Shown here: positions 29,995-38,905 of the stretch, piece by piece | How positions within the stretch are numbered: the first letter of the stretch is position 1 | Layout of the letters: every line of letters begins with the position of its first letter | Assembly (NCBI GenBank): GCA_024213275.1 | Contig: JANAVG010000005.1 | Span: 124,478 to 188,477 of the forward strand | Direction of reading: 5' to 3' | Length of the DNA: 64,000 nt | Origin: Rossellomorea sp. BNER | GTDB taxonomy: Bacteria; Bacillota; Bacilli; Bacillales; Bacillaceae_B | Position numbers and translations under genes: made by a program | Notes under the pieces: model-generated | Databases searched by the model: none | Told to the model about the DNA's origin: nothing | The model's input: the letters and a program-made list of their open reading frames with translations, nothing else

Positions 29995-30798
29995 ATGTTT
30001 ATGAAAACACGTCAAGATGCATGGACGGATGAAAATGATTTATTACTAGCTGAAACTGTGCTTCGTCATGTTAGAGAAGGTAGTACACAGTTAAACGCAT
30101 TTGAAGAGGTTGGAGATAAGCTGAATCGTACTTCTGCTGCTTGTGGGTTCCGCTGGAATGCAGTTGTACGTCATCAATACGAAAAAGCTCTTCAACTAGC
30201 AAAAAAGCAAAGAAAGCAGCGCCATCGACTACTCGGAAAAGAGCAAAGTGGCAAGAAGAAACTATTATATCAGCCACCAAATCCATCACTAGAAGAATTA
30301 GATGCTATGTCTCTATCGATGGAAGCAGAAATGGGAGAGGAATCCTATCCATTTGAAACAGAAGTAAGCTCTGAACAACCAATTACACAAGAACAAACTA
30401 TAGCAGAAGAAGTTTCAATTCCAGAACCTGAAAAAGAAATAGAAGCAACACCCGTTCCAAGCTTTAGAAAACCTCAAGCTCCAAGGGAAGAGCTTTCATT
30501 GGAAAAGGTTATTGCCTTCTTACAGAATCTTGCATACTCAAATGTTCATAGCGATATTTTAAAAAGCGAAAACCTTCGCTTAAGACATGAAAATGCAGAA
30601 TTAAAACGGAAACAACAAGAGTTCGAAAGTAAAATTGCAGGTCTAGAAAAAAATTCCATCACGATGCAAGAAGATTACGAGACATTAATGCAAATTATGA
30701 ACAGAGCAAGAAAACTTGTTGCATTTGATGATGATGAGGGAAAATCGCCAAGATTTAAAATGGACAGAAACGGAAATCTTGAAAAACTAGCGGAGTAA
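29995..30798 (+). CDS. rsfA: RsfA-family prespore transcription regulator
   Basis: Regulator that adjusts sigma-F-dependent genes in the forespore. The N-terminal ~60 residues form a Myb/SANT-like domain ([21 protein letters not shown] then SAACGFRWN), followed by a basic stretch, an acidic linker and a C-terminal coiled coil (~180-225). I choose the ATG at 29995, five bases after GGGAG; the ATG at 30001 is an alternative. The forespore-type promoter upstream supports the assignment. Confidence 0.9.
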   Translation: MFMKTRQDAWTDENDLLLAETVLRHVREGSTQLNAFEEVGDKLNRTSAACGFRWNAVVRHQYEKALQLAKKQRKQRHRLLGKEQSGKKKLLYQPPNPSLEELDAMSLSMEAEMGEESYPFETEVSSEQPITQEQTIAEEVSIPEPEKEIEATPVPSFRKPQAPREELSLEKVIAFLQNLAYSNVHSDILKSENLRLRHENAELKRKQQEFESKIAGLEKNSITMQEDYETLMQIMNRARKLVAFDDDEGKSPRFKMDRNGNLEKLAE

Positions 30799-30802
30799 AT
30801 CG

Positions 30803-30975
30803 AAAAGCGGAAGCGCCTCGTGTATAGGATGAAAGACTAAGTTCGCCACGTCCTGTGGCAACGCCTTTCTGACCCACATCCTGTGGGCCTCCTACAAGCA
30901 TAAGTCGAGTCACATAGAAAGGGTGAATTTTCCCTTTCTATGTGGCTTGGCTTATGCCTCGAACAGGCGCTGGAA
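30803..30975. repeat. Family-1 repeat, long form, after rsfA
   Basis: Long form with the two-hairpin module (CCACGTCCTGTGG and CCACATCCTGTGG) and tip CACATAGAAAGGG with CCCTTTCTATGTG. The right end is shortened, GGCGCTGGAACA in place of GGCGCTGGAGCTGGACAC. It fills most of the convergent gap between rsfA and lipL. Confidence 0.85.
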
Positions 30976-30994
30976 CAATATACAGGAAAACATT

Positions 30995-31029
30995 AAAGGA
31001 ACGGCCAACTTTAGGCACGTTCCTTTTTT
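30995..31029 (+). terminator. rsfA/lipL terminator
   Basis: AAAGGAACG pairs with CGTTCCTTT and is followed by T on the plus strand. It overlaps the lipL stop codon and stands after the family-1 element, so it serves rsfA, and perhaps lipL. Confidence 0.7.
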
Positions 31030-31879
31030 AGCTATTTAAAACTTTGTCATTTCGGTCTAGAACCCTTTGATAATAGGCATCATATAAAACCAGCTCTTCT
31101 CCGTGAAGTGGGCTTGCAAAGATGTTATGACTATATGATTTTAACGATTGTAAGAAACGAAGCATCACATCTTGAATCGTTAACTCAATACCTAAAAGGT
31201 CCGATAGAGAAGCCATTACTTCCGGCTTAATATCAGGAAAAATGAACTTTGTCACTTCTTCTTTTTTTCCAATCTTATAGAATTGCTGTACCACCCTCGC
31301 CCGCTCTTCTCCAGAGCCATTGATGCATAAGTAAATTTGAACTGCTACACCATTTTTGATTCTTCTTTGGGAGATTCCTGCAAACTTACGGTCTTCTATG
31401 CTTAGATCATAGCTACCCGGACAATAGGAATGAACAATTTCCTTTGCTTCTATTTTCACGTTAAAATCCTTGAACATATCTTTTATAAGCTCAAGCATGG
31501 CATCATAGCCACGATTGATATCGATCCCTTTTTCAGAATCAGGGAATATAAGCGAAAGATTTAACACACCCGAATCTAATACAACGGCAAGACCACCTGA
31601 ATTTCGAACAATATACTGATAGCCTTGATCTTCTAAATAACGGAGAGCTTCGTCCAAATAAGGGAGCTTCGTATCCTGGATTCCTAATACAATTGTATCA
31701 TGGTGGACCCATGATCTAGCTGTCGTAACAGAGTTTCCGGCGCCAATTGAAGTACATAAGGTATCATCCATCGCAAATGATTGAAGTGCACCGAAAATCG
31801 GGCCTAAGCTCGACTGATCAATGATTCTCCAATCAGACTGTTGAAGTAATAATGTTGATTTATCTTTTTCCATTTTCAC
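31028..31879 (-). CDS. lipL: Octanoyl-[GcvH]:protein N-octanoyltransferase
   Basis: Moves octanoyl from GcvH to the E2 subunits of 2-oxoacid dehydrogenases, a step of lipoate assembly special to Bacillus and relatives. The 283 residues have the biotin/lipoate-ligase fold with [11 protein letters not shown], the thioester Cys153 in [11 protein letters not shown] and Lys165 in [14 protein letters not shown] start at 31879 with AAGGAG seven bases upstream. The neighbourhood rsfA-lipL-pta matches B. subtilis ywfN-ywfL-pta. Confidence 0.92.
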   Translation of the reverse strand: MKMEKDKSTLLLQQSDWRIIDQSSLGPIFGALQSFAMDDTLCTSIGAGNSVTTARSWVHHDTIVLGIQDTKLPYLDEALRYLEDQGYQYIVRNSGGLAVVLDSGVLNLSLIFPDSEKGIDINRGYDAMLELIKDMFKDFNVKIEAKEIVHSYCPGSYDLSIEDRKFAGISQRRIKNGVAVQIYLCINGSGEERARVVQQFYKIGKKEEVTKFIFPDIKPEVMASLSDLLGIELTIQDVMLRFLQSLKSYSHNIFASPLHGEELVLYDAYYQRVLDRNDKVLNS

Positions 31880-32052
31880 TAAGCTACTCCTTCATAATAA
31901 ATGCTCAGGGAACGCCAACTAAATAGCTATTAGCCAACCCTTGTGCTGTAGGCATAAGTTCACTTCTTGCGCTGAATATAACAAACATGCGTGCTCATTA
32001 TACCATAGTGAGGCTTCCTTTAGCTTAAAGGGATAGTACCGTACTTTACTCC

Positions 32053-32745
32053 TTAGTTTCTTGTCACTTGGTTAAAGGTTTGAACGAATAATCCGTCTTC
32101 TTCTAACCATTCAGCCAGAAATACATCCTTTGGGTCCTCTATCCCTTGTGATTTTAACTGCACCAATAACCATTCCTCACTACGATCAATATCCAGTAAT
32201 TCATCCGTTAATAATTCTCCGTCCCTAATTAGCGTGACTGGAACATGAACAGGCTTATAAGAGAGATTAAAATCTTCTTGAGTAGTCTTCTGGTAAGGAG
32301 TTTTTTTCAATAAACTAATGGAACCATTTGCCTCTAGATAGCAATAGGCAACCTCTCGTATAGAAAAAGTTTCTGATTGTCTCAGAAGACTTTGTAGTTG
32401 ATTAAGATTCATTCGATTTTTCTTTAACTGTTCCCTATTCACAATTCCATTTCTTATTAATACAGAGGGTTTTCCTTCAAAAAGCAATCGTAACTTTAAA
32501 AATTTCTGACTAGCAAGCTCCACTACAAATAAAAGAAATCCCCACAAACACATAGAATAAAAGATATACCTGACCCCAACTTTATCATCATAGAGAGCAT
32601 TTCCTAATAGCTCCCCTAGAACAATTGCAGCAATAAATGTAAATGGGGTAATTTGATTAATAATCTTCTTCCCAAGCAACTTTATGATTAAAAATAAAAG
32701 GAAAAATCCACAGATTAATTCTAGAGTTAGATAGGTTAGGTTCAT
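32053..32745 (-). CDS. DUF421 membrane protein (YetF/YcaP type)
   Basis: A 230-residue protein with three N-terminal membrane helices (residues ~5-22, 35-52, 58-78) and a C-terminal cytosolic region of two DUF421 repeats (GKPSVLIRNGIVNREQLKKN, and VPVTLIRDGELLTDELLD). This is the architecture of YetF and related proteins, which B. subtilis carries in several copies; YetF is reported as linked to spore/germination membrane functions, but the role of this one is unknown. It stands alone, with a ~560-base gap of repeats upstream. Confidence 0.85.
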   Translation of the reverse strand: MNLTYLTLELICGFFLLFLIIKLLGKKIINQITPFTFIAAIVLGELLGNALYDDKVGVRYIFYSMCLWGFLLFVVELASQKFLKLRLLFEGKPSVLIRNGIVNREQLKKNRMNLNQLQSLLRQSETFSIREVAYCYLEANGSISLLKKTPYQKTTQEDFNLSYKPVHVPVTLIRDGELLTDELLDIDRSEEWLLVQLKSQGIEDPKDVFLAEWLEEDGLFVQTFNQVTRN

Positions 32746-33030
32746 TCAGAATTAAGCTCCCATCATGATGGCTTTGATTATTTATGTTTTGTCCAAATAG
32801 GTAAAACTTATCCAAATTTGAAGGGAAATCTTGGTGAAACGATACGTAGTTCTTTGGAGACGGATATTCTTGCAAATTTGTCTATTATTGTCGAGAAATC
32901 ATAGAATGATAAATTGGAGGATTGGTTGGGGGAAAGTTGAAAAATAAAAAAATATAATCTTTCGTACCGAAAGTTTTTTACCAAAAAACTTTAAACTTAT
33001 TCTGTTTAAAAATCTCCACTATTATACTTA
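32746..33030. other. AT-rich region upstream of the DUF421 gene
   Basis: About 285 bases without a reading frame I accept. It precedes the MITE at 33031 and the family-3 palindrome at 33207, which fill the remaining 270 bases up to pta. Confidence 0.5.
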
Positions 33031-33193
33031 GTCTGTATTCGCATAGATTGTTGCTTTTCGAACAGGGATGGAAAACCCTTAATTATTAAGATTTCGGGGC
33101 ATCTTTTCGTCAAAGCAATAAGTGATTCACTAGTATTTAATTATATAAGATGTTTATAATTGACCAATAGCAACAAAGTTTACGAAAAGAGCC
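33031..33193. mobile_element. MITE, copy B
   Basis: 163 bp related to copy A: GTCTGTATTCGCATAGATTG at the left and TTTACGAAAAGAGCC at the right. The flanking octamers TATACTTA and TTTATTAA match at only 5 of 8 positions, so this is an older insertion. Confidence 0.75.
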
Positions 33194-33206
33194 TTTATTA
33201 AAAAGA

Positions 33207-33296
33207 GAGGTTGTCCCAAAATCAAGATGGCAGGAACCACAACATCTATATATGGGCGATCATTGCAGATCCAGACCACTTTGGGACAGCCCCTTC
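33207..33296. repeat. Family-3 palindrome, pta terminator
   Basis: GAGGTTGTCCCAAAA and ACTTTGGGACAGCCCC enclose CAGGAACCACAACATCTATAT, a shared internal segment. It ends seven bases from the pta stop codon on the minus strand, and so most likely ends pta. Confidence 0.7.
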
Positions 33297-33303
33297 TTCG
33301 ATA

Positions 33304-34275
33304 TTAAATAGCTTGAGCAGCTGTAATAAGTGCCAGTTTATATACATCTTCTTCATTACATCCGCGGGATAGATCGTTTACAGGGGCGTTTAATCCTTGA
33401 AGGATTGGACCGACTGCTTCGAAGTTCCCTAGGCGTTGAGCAATTTTGTATCCAATATTTCCTGCTTCAAGACTTGGAAATACGAAGACATTTGCATCAC
33501 CCTTGATAACGGATTCGGGAGCTTTTTTCGCTGCTACAGATGGAACAAATGCTGCATCAAACTGAAACTCTCCATCTAAAGTAAGATGTGGAGCACGTTC
33601 TTTGGCAATTTCTACAGCGTCTGTTACTTTTTCTGTTTCAGGTGATTTTGCTGAACCATTTGTTGAGAAGCTTAGCATGGCCACTCTTGGATCAATATCA
33701 AACATATCAGCCGTCTTCGCACTTTCAAGAGCAATTTCCGCTAAGTCCTGGCTATCAGGTGATATATTGATAGCACAATCAGCAAATACGTATTTCTCAT
33801 CGCCGCGGACCATAATAAAGACACCTGATGTTTTACGGACACCCTCTTTTGTTTTAATAATTTGAAGTGCTGGTCGAACTGTGTCTGCTGTTGAATGAGC
33901 GGCACCACTTACTAATCCGTGCGCTAATCCTTTAAACACCAACATTGTACCGAAATAGTTTTCATCTAGTAAGATCTTTCTAGCATCATCTTCAGTAGCT
34001 TTTCCTTTACGGCGTTCAACAAAGGCTTGTACAAGCTCGTCCATCCGGTCATATTGCACAGGATGATAGATTTCACATCCTTCAAGAATGACATTTAATT
34101 CTTTTGCTTTCGTTTGAACCTCTTCTGGATTTCCAACTAGAATCGGTGTAAGGATTCCATCTGCCGCTAGTCTAGATGCCGCTGTTAGAATTCTTTCGTC
34201 TAACCCTTCAGGAAAAACGATTTTTAATTCCTTTTCTTTAATTTTATCTGTTAAGGTTTGAAACAAGTCGCTCAC
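33304..34275 (-). CDS. pta: Phosphate acetyltransferase
   Basis: Converts acetyl-CoA and phosphate to acetyl-phosphate, the first step of acetate overflow. The 323 residues (from GTG at 34275, seven bases after AAGGAGG) equal the B. subtilis length; the TTG at 34278 sits too close to the ribosome site. Family motifs include KIVFPEGLDERIL, GLVSGAAHSTADTVRPALQ and VFVFPSLEAGNIGYKIAQRL. The upstream cre site predicts activation by CcpA when glucose is in excess. Confidence 0.97.
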   Translation of the reverse strand: MSDLFQTLTDKIKEKELKIVFPEGLDERILTAASRLAADGILTPILVGNPEEVQTKAKELNVILEGCEIYHPVQYDRMDELVQAFVERRKGKATEDDARKILLDENYFGTMLVFKGLAHGLVSGAAHSTADTVRPALQIIKTKEGVRKTSGVFIMVRGDEKYVFADCAINISPDSQDLAEIALESAKTADMFDIDPRVAMLSFSTNGSAKSPETEKVTDAVEIAKERAPHLTLDGEFQFDAAFVPSVAAKKAPESVIKGDANVFVFPSLEAGNIGYKIAQRLGNFEAVGPILQGLNAPVNDLSRGCNEEDVYKLALITAAQAI

Positions 34276-34307
34276 CAAAATACCTCCTTAAATTACATTC
34301 CAATTTT

Positions 34308-34363
34308 AGAATACTCTTCTGATGAGAGAATTCAAGATATACAGAGAATGTTATCGTTTTCAA
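34308..34363 (-). promoter_or_regulatory. pta promoter with upstream CcpA cre site
   Basis: On the minus strand: cre TTGAAAACGATAACA (34349-34363) fits WTGNAANCGNWNNCW at every fixed position; then -35 TTGAAT (34330-34335), 16 bases, -10 TATTCT (34308-34313). The cre centre is about 55 bases before the predicted start, the position from which CcpA activates pta and ackA in B. subtilis. Confidence 0.75.
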
Positions 34364-34541
34364 CGTAAATGTTTTTGTTTTTAGAAAATTTCCTCTACTA
34401 TACTCAATCTTTTATTATCTTCAAACAGAAATTATTTATCCTAGCATATGGCAATTTCTTAACAATGAGGTTTCTAATGTAATCCATTCGGTCAAACTAT
34501 GATATAGTAAGGTTGCAAATAATTAGATAGGAGTGATTTTC

Positions 34542-35288
34542 ATGAGTGAAGCAGCACAAACGCTTGAAGGTTGGTATTCTTTACATGATTTCCGTTCAAT
34601 GGACTGGACAGCTTGGAAACTAATTTCAAGTGATGAACGCCAATCTGCAATTCATGAATTCCATGCATACTTAGATAAAGTCAATCAAGCACAAGAAGCA
34701 GAAGCCGGTAGTCATGCTCTTTATACAATTGTTGGCCAAAAAGCAGATTTCATGCTTATGATTCTTCGTCCAACCATGGAAGAGTTGAACGAATTGGAAA
34801 ACGAATTCAACAAGTTAAAAATTGCAGAATTTACGATTCCAACATACTCATATGTTTCTGTAGTGGAATTGAGTAACTATCTGCCTGCTGGTGAAGATCC
34901 ATACGAAAATCCACAAATTCGTGCAAGGCTTTATCCAACTCTACCAAAAGCGAAACATGTTTGTTTCTACCCAATGGACAAGCGTCGCCAAGGTGAGGAT
35001 AACTGGTACATGCTACCGATGGAAGATCGCCGCAGCATGATGCGTGATCATGGAATGATTGGACGCCAATATGCAGGTAAAGTGAAACAGGTCATCACAG
35101 GCTCTGTTGGCTTCGATGACTATGAATGGGGCGTAACATTATTTGCTGATGAAGTTCTACAGTTTAAAAAGCTAATCTACGAAATGCGTTTTGACGAAGT
35201 GAGCGCACGCTTTGGTGAGTTCGGTACTTTCTTTGTCGGAAATCTTTTAAAAGAAGAGAAGCTTTCACAATTTTTTCATGTGAATTAG
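34542..35288 (+). CDS. hemQ: Coproheme decarboxylase HemQ
   Basis: Last enzyme of the coproporphyrin-dependent heme pathway of Firmicutes; turns coproheme to heme b with peroxide. The 248 residues belong to the chlorite-dismutase family; catalytic Tyr143 in [10 protein letters not shown] and proximal His170 in [12 protein letters not shown] are visible. The ATG at 34542 (MSEAAQTL) lies six bases after GGAGTG. It is divergent from pta, as ywfI is in B. subtilis. Confidence 0.95.
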   Translation: MSEAAQTLEGWYSLHDFRSMDWTAWKLISSDERQSAIHEFHAYLDKVNQAQEAEAGSHALYTIVGQKADFMLMILRPTMEELNELENEFNKLKIAEFTIPTYSYVSVVELSNYLPAGEDPYENPQIRARLYPTLPKAKHVCFYPMDKRRQGEDNWYMLPMEDRRSMMRDHGMIGRQYAGKVKQVITGSVGFDDYEWGVTLFADEVLQFKKLIYEMRFDEVSARFGEFGTFFVGNLLKEEKLSQFFHVN

Positions 35289-35303
35289 TATTTTTATTAG
35301 GCT

Positions 35304-35342
35304 GGCGCCACATCGATTTCTTTCGAAGTGGCGCCGGTTTTT
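35304..35342 (+). terminator. hemQ terminator
   Basis: GGCGCCAC (35304-35311) pairs with GTGGCGCC (35328-35335), followed by GG and seven T. Confidence 0.92.
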
Positions 35343-35373
35343 TTCTACTTAATTTAAATTTATGCTTTTAAAA

Positions 35374-35533
35374 GGCTATATTCGCATAGATTGTTGCTTT
35401 TCGAACAAGAATAGAAACCCGTGGATTATGGTTTCGAGGCATCTTTTCGTCAAAATAATAATGGGTTCATTAGTATTGAATGATTTAAGATGTCTACCAT
35501 TTACCAAAAGCAACAAAGTTTACGAAAAGAACC
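35374..35533. mobile_element. 160-bp MITE, copy C, with 8-bp target duplication
   Basis: GGCTATATTCGCATAGATTG at the left, TTTACGAAAAGAACC at the right (one base changed from GAGCC). It is flanked by an exact 8-bp repeat TTTTAAAA (35366-35373 and 35534-35541), just after the hemQ terminator. Confidence 0.88.
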
Positions 35534-35928
35534 TTTTAAAAAATGATTGTTATCCTTTTTTTGATGATTTCTGTCAACTTTAATTACTTTTTCTGAAAAA
35601 ACCTTCATAAATACCACCCTTAAAGTGGTTTCAATTAATATGTTAGGGCTTATTCAGACTATGTCGAAATGAATTTGTCCAGAATCCGCGATTTATTGAC
35701 CGCTCGACTTAATATGACACGTTTCACATTCCCATCTACTCATTATATATGGTTCATTCTGCATTACTCATAAAATTCATTTCCCCCCTATTATTACCCC
35801 CGTTCATCAGCTACAAAAACCAGGTATAATCCACCACCTATCCTCATAGTTATGAAATAGTGAAATAAAGCCACCAATGTTTCACCGATATTCATTCATA
35901 GTCATACATCTATAGTGAGGTGAAATGA
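35534..35928. other. Intergenic region upstream of cwlJ
   Basis: About 395 bases. At 35660-35715 it has a TTTGTCC ... TTATTGACCGCTCGAC segment that recurs in inverted form near 41745 and in related form near 50350-50440. No reading frame was accepted. CATAC-rich sequence near 35903 lies too close to the ribosome site to be the cwlJ promoter. Confidence 0.5.
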
Positions 35929-36351
35929 ATGGCTGTAATTGCACATAATGAAAAAGAAGTGAAGTTGTTGGCACGTCTGATGAGAGCGGAAGCAGAAGGT
36001 GAAGGTAAGCTAGGAATGCTTATGGTTGGTAACACTGGAGTCAACCGAGTCCGAGCGCGTTGTTTAGATTTTAAGGATATTAACACGATTCAAAGAATGG
36101 TTTTTCAAAGTCCAGGGGGATTTGAAGCGACTCAGAAAGGTTATTTTTATCAAGGAGCTAGGGAAATGGATATTAAGCTAGCAAGAAAAGCGATTAAAGG
36201 GTTGCGCTATCATCCTGCTTCATATGCTTTATGGTTCTTTGAGCCTTCAGGGGCCTGCCCAGCTCAGTGGTATAACCAAGCTAATTCTGGTCGATATAAA
36301 TCTCACTGTTTCTTCCAGCCTACTCAAGCTGATTGTCCAAAAGTATTCTAA
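35929..36351 (+). CDS. cwlJ: Spore cortex-lytic enzyme CwlJ
   Basis: Coat-located hydrolase that degrades cortex peptidoglycan in germination, notably with Ca-dipicolinate. The 140 residues form a single hydrolase_2 domain (LARLMRAEAEGEGKLGMLMVG, then FYQGAREMDIKLARKAI and GACPAQWYNQANSGRYKSHCFF) with no signal peptide, typical of CwlJ, which enters the coat from the mother cell. GTGAGGTG precedes the ATG. Directly followed by gerQ, needed for CwlJ to be kept in the spore. Confidence 0.95.
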   Translation: MAVIAHNEKEVKLLARLMRAEAEGEGKLGMLMVGNTGVNRVRARCLDFKDINTIQRMVFQSPGGFEATQKGYFYQGAREMDIKLARKAIKGLRYHPASYALWFFEPSGACPAQWYNQANSGRYKSHCFFQPTQADCPKVF

Positions 36352-36368
36352 TTTAAGGAGGTTCTGAT

Positions 36369-36848
36369 ATGGAGCAATACGGGGGAAACCCATATATGTA
36401 TGGCTACAACCAGCGTCAAGGATCTAACCAATATGGTCAATATGGAACAGGGCAATTTATGGGGCAAATGCAAGGGCAAGGGCAAAATGGTGGATTCGGA
36501 GGAGGTTTACAGGTACCTCAACCAACAAATGCACCAGCTCCAACGCAGGCAGTTCCAGGAATGCTGCCAATAGAACAATCGTATATTGAAAATATTCTAC
36601 GCCTTAACAAAGGAAAAGTCGCTACCGTTTACATGACATTTGAAAACAACCAAGAATGGAATGCTAAGGTATTTAAAGGAATCATTGAGGCTGCTGGACG
36701 GGATCATCTTATTTTAAGCGACCCTCAAACAGGAATTCGTTATCTATTACCGATGATATACTTAGATTACATCACATTTGATGAGGAAATTGAGTATGAA
36801 TACCCATTTGGTGGTAATGGCGGAATGGGAAGTTATTCACAAAGATAA
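36369..36848 (+). CDS. gerQ: Spore coat protein GerQ
   Basis: Coat protein cross-linked by transglutaminase and required for CwlJ localisation. The 159 residues have a Gln/Gly/Tyr-rich N-terminus (~1-60; GQYGTGQFMGQMQGQGQNGG) and a conserved C-terminal half (SYIENILRLNKGKVATVYMT, then ILSDPQTGIRYLLPMIYLDY). AAGGAGG precedes the ATG, 17 bases after cwlJ. Lys and Gln residues in the N-terminal part are the likely cross-linking sites, by analogy. Confidence 0.95.
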   Translation: MEQYGGNPYMYGYNQRQGSNQYGQYGTGQFMGQMQGQGQNGGFGGGLQVPQPTNAPAPTQAVPGMLPIEQSYIENILRLNKGKVATVYMTFENNQEWNAKVFKGIIEAAGRDHLILSDPQTGIRYLLPMIYLDYITFDEEIEYEYPFGGNGGMGSYSQR

Positions 36849-36853
36849 AAAAA

Positions 36854-36969
36854 GCGGGGCTGTCCAAAAATAAGATGTCAGGAACCACAAAATCCATATA
36901 TAGAAGAAACCCTCAAAACACCTTCTATATATGAAAAAGTTTGGTTCCGACCCTTATGGGACAGTCCCG
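36854..36969. repeat. Family-3 palindrome after gerQ
   Basis: GCGGGGCTGTCCAAAAA and ATGGGACAGTCCCG enclose an inner stem, ATATATAGAAG paired with CTTCTATATAT. It fills the whole convergent gap between gerQ and ywdK and should terminate both. Confidence 0.8.
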
Positions 36970-36980
36970 TTTGCTGTTTA

Positions 36981-37352
36981 TTATAATGCTTTCACTGCAA
37001 ACACAACAATCAATACCCATGCAACCAGGAAGGAAACGCCTCCTAATGGGGTAATAGCTCCAAGTACTTTAATGCCTGATAAGCTAAGAACATACAAACT
37101 GCCTGAGAATAAGATAATCCCAATCAACATTAACCAGCCTGACCATGAAAGAACAGAACTAGCTGAAACATTCCCGAGCAGAATTCCTACGATAATTATC
37201 CCAATGGAATGGAACATTTGATAGAGAACACCGGTATTCCAAATTTCTATATATTTTTGTGAGATTTTCCCTTCTAATGCGTGCGCACCAAATGCACCGA
37301 AACCGACCGAAAGAAAAGCACTAATGGCTCCAATAATGATAAAAATCTTCAT
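36981..37352 (-). CDS. ywdK: DUF423 membrane protein YwdK
   Basis: A 123-residue protein with four membrane helices and the family motif GAFGAHALEGK near residue 20; function unknown. The ATG at 37352 (MKIFIIIGA) follows AGGAG by seven bases, and that ribosome site overlaps the ywdI stop codon, so translation is coupled. Order ywdI-ywdK beside gerQ is as in B. subtilis. Confidence 0.9.
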   Translation of the reverse strand: MKIFIIIGAISAFLSVGFGAFGAHALEGKISQKYIEIWNTGVLYQMFHSIGIIIVGILLGNVSASSVLSWSGWLMLIGIILFSGSLYVLSLSGIKVLGAITPLGGVSFLVAWVLIVVFAVKAL

Positions 37353-37362
37353 TTTCTCACTC

Positions 37363-37656
37363 CTAAAAGTCAAATATTGAATCTCCGTTTGCACCGTCAT
37401 CTGTTTTTAATTTTTTCTCTTCCTGAATCCTAATAGGTTGAGCAGGTTGAGATGGAGGTATGTAGCTTGGCTGCTGTTGAACATTTCCTGAAGGAGCACT
37501 TGTAGATAAATGTGTACTCTCCGATTCTAATAGTACTTCACACAACGCTTTTATGGAATAAATATGCTCTTTCATTTTATCTGATTGAACTTCTGTTTTC
37601 GCACTCATTAATTCTTGTTCTATTTTCCTTATGATGGATTGATGACTTATATTCAT
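37363..37656 (-). CDS. ywdI: YwdI family protein
   Basis: A 97-residue soluble protein (DUF5327 type). The N-terminal helical part is MNISHQSIIRKIEQELMSAK followed by HIYSIKALCEVLLE; a Pro/Gln-rich linker and an acidic end (DSIFDF) follow. Function unknown. The DNA upstream up to 37902 carries a GGCTGTTTTCGTAT motif near 37783 that looks like a lone MITE end. Confidence 0.8.
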   Translation of the reverse strand: MNISHQSIIRKIEQELMSAKTEVQSDKMKEHIYSIKALCEVLLESESTHLSTSAPSGNVQQQPSYIPPSQPAQPIRIQEEKKLKTDDGANGDSIFDF

Positions 37657-37902
37657 TATCTAACCTCCTTTATGTCGAGAAAAGCAAGTTCACCTTCTAA
37701 TCCTGAATAGTATCACTTTACGTCTATTTTCTCAAAGGCCCCTTTGAAAAGCTATGAATATCGGTTTGCTTTCTGGAAAGGCTGTTTTCGTATTTTTAAA
37801 AAAAGAGTAGTAGTTGATTGGAGCGAAAGGTTTGCTTTCACAAAATTTTTTTATAAAAAACAATTATTTAGATTCGACCTCTGGAAAATAGTCTAATAAT
37901 GA

Positions 37903-38076
37903 TCATCGGTTTTTAGTAAATTTCAAACATGGCTGACCTGATGATTGAAATACGACATTTGATGGTATTTTCTTGCTCTTAAATCCATACGCCTTACATC
38001 CCCTTGGGTGACTAGGCTGCCACGTTGTATAAAAGTACTGACATTGAAAACAATTGACTTTCTTTGTTTGGACCAA
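37903..38076 (-). CDS. Small four-cysteine protein next to ung
   Basis: A 57-residue frame from TTG at 38076, with AAAGGGG eight bases upstream. It reads KKVNCFQCQYFYTTWQ, then HPRGCKAYGFKSKKIPS and QSSGQPCLKF. Four cysteines (9, 12, 27, 50) suggest a zinc ribbon or similar. The GCKAYGFKSK...SSG.PC pattern is one I recall from small unannotated proteins in many Firmicutes, without known function. It lies downstream of ung on the same strand, with a parS site between. Confidence 0.75.
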   Translation of the reverse strand: MVQTKKVNCFQCQYFYTTWQPSHPRGCKAYGFKSKKIPSNVVFQSSGQPCLKFTKNR

Positions 38077-38162
38077 AATCCATTCCCCTTTAATTTATAA
38101 TCCGTTTCCTATTCTAACAAAAATCTTCTGCTTTTTTCAGGTTATCCCCAAGCGTTGTCAAA

Positions 38163-38178
38163 TGTTTCACGTGAAACA
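38163..38178. promoter_or_regulatory. parS site (Spo0J/ParB binding)
   Basis: TGTTTCACGTGAAACA is a perfect 16-bp palindrome and an exact match to the Bacillus parS consensus. Spo0J (ParB) loads here and recruits SMC for chromosome segregation. parS sites cluster around the replication origin, so this marks the window as origin-proximal. It lies between ung and the small cysteine protein gene. Confidence 0.92.
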
Positions 38179-38203
38179 TGTTGTCATCTGTAGAAAAATG
38201 GTT

Positions 38204-38881
38204 CTAACCCTTTAGACACCAATCGATTTCCCCCTCATTCCATTCCTTTAATAACTGGTTCGCCTTTGAATATGGCTTGCTTCCAAAATATCCTCTATTA
38301 GCGGAAAGTGGGCTAGGATGTGGTGAAGTAATGATATAATGCTTGTCCGTGTCAATCTGTTTGAGCTTACTTTGCGCAGGTTTCCCCCAAAGCATAAACA
38401 CAACTGGTTTCTTTCTTTCATTTATCAGTGAGATTACACGATCTGTGAAGATCTCCCACCCCTTCCCTTTGTGAGAATGAGCTTGTCCACTTCGAACCGT
38501 TAAGACCGTATTTAATAACAGCACACCCTGATCGGCCCATTTCTTTAAGTATCCATCTTCAGGAATGTCACAGCCAATATCCTCTTTCATTTCCTTATAC
38601 ATATTCCTTAGGGAAGGAGGGATTTTTACTCCAGGCATTACTGAGAAGCTTAATCCATGGGCTTGATTCGGTCCATGATAAGGATCTTGTCCTAAAAGCA
38701 CTACTTTCACATCTTCATATGGAGTGTAATTTAGTGCGTTAAAAATATCATTCATATTTGGATAAATTGTTTCATTTTGATACTCTTCATTTAGAAATTC
38801 ACGAAGCTGCAGATAGTAAGGCTTGTCGAATTCTCCCTTTAATAAATCAGCCCAATCATTCTTAAGTATGTCCTTATCCAA
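38204..38881 (-). CDS. ung: Uracil-DNA glycosylase
   Basis: Removes uracil from DNA, starting base-excision repair. The 225 residues of family 1 show the catalytic Asp66 in [15 protein letters not shown] and His188 in [10 protein letters not shown]. The start is TTG at 38881 with AAAGGG nine bases before it. It precedes the small cysteine protein and the ywdI-ywdK pair, matching the B. subtilis ywd region. Confidence 0.96.
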   Translation of the reverse strand: MDKDILKNDWADLLKGEFDKPYYLQLREFLNEEYQNETIYPNMNDIFNALNYTPYEDVKVVLLGQDPYHGPNQAHGLSFSVMPGVKIPPSLRNMYKEMKEDIGCDIPEDGYLKKWADQGVLLLNTVLTVRSGQAHSHKGKGWEIFTDRVISLINERKKPVVFMLWGKPAQSKLKQIDTDKHYIITSPHPSPLSANRGYFGSKPYSKANQLLKEWNEGEIDWCLKG

Positions 38882-38905
38882 TCTTTAGACACCCTTTCTA
38901 TTAAT

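Noticed and set aside
35903-35911. CATACATCT as a sigma-E -10 for cwlJ
   Set aside because: The start site would fall on the ribosome site, leaving no leader, and no matching -35 was found.
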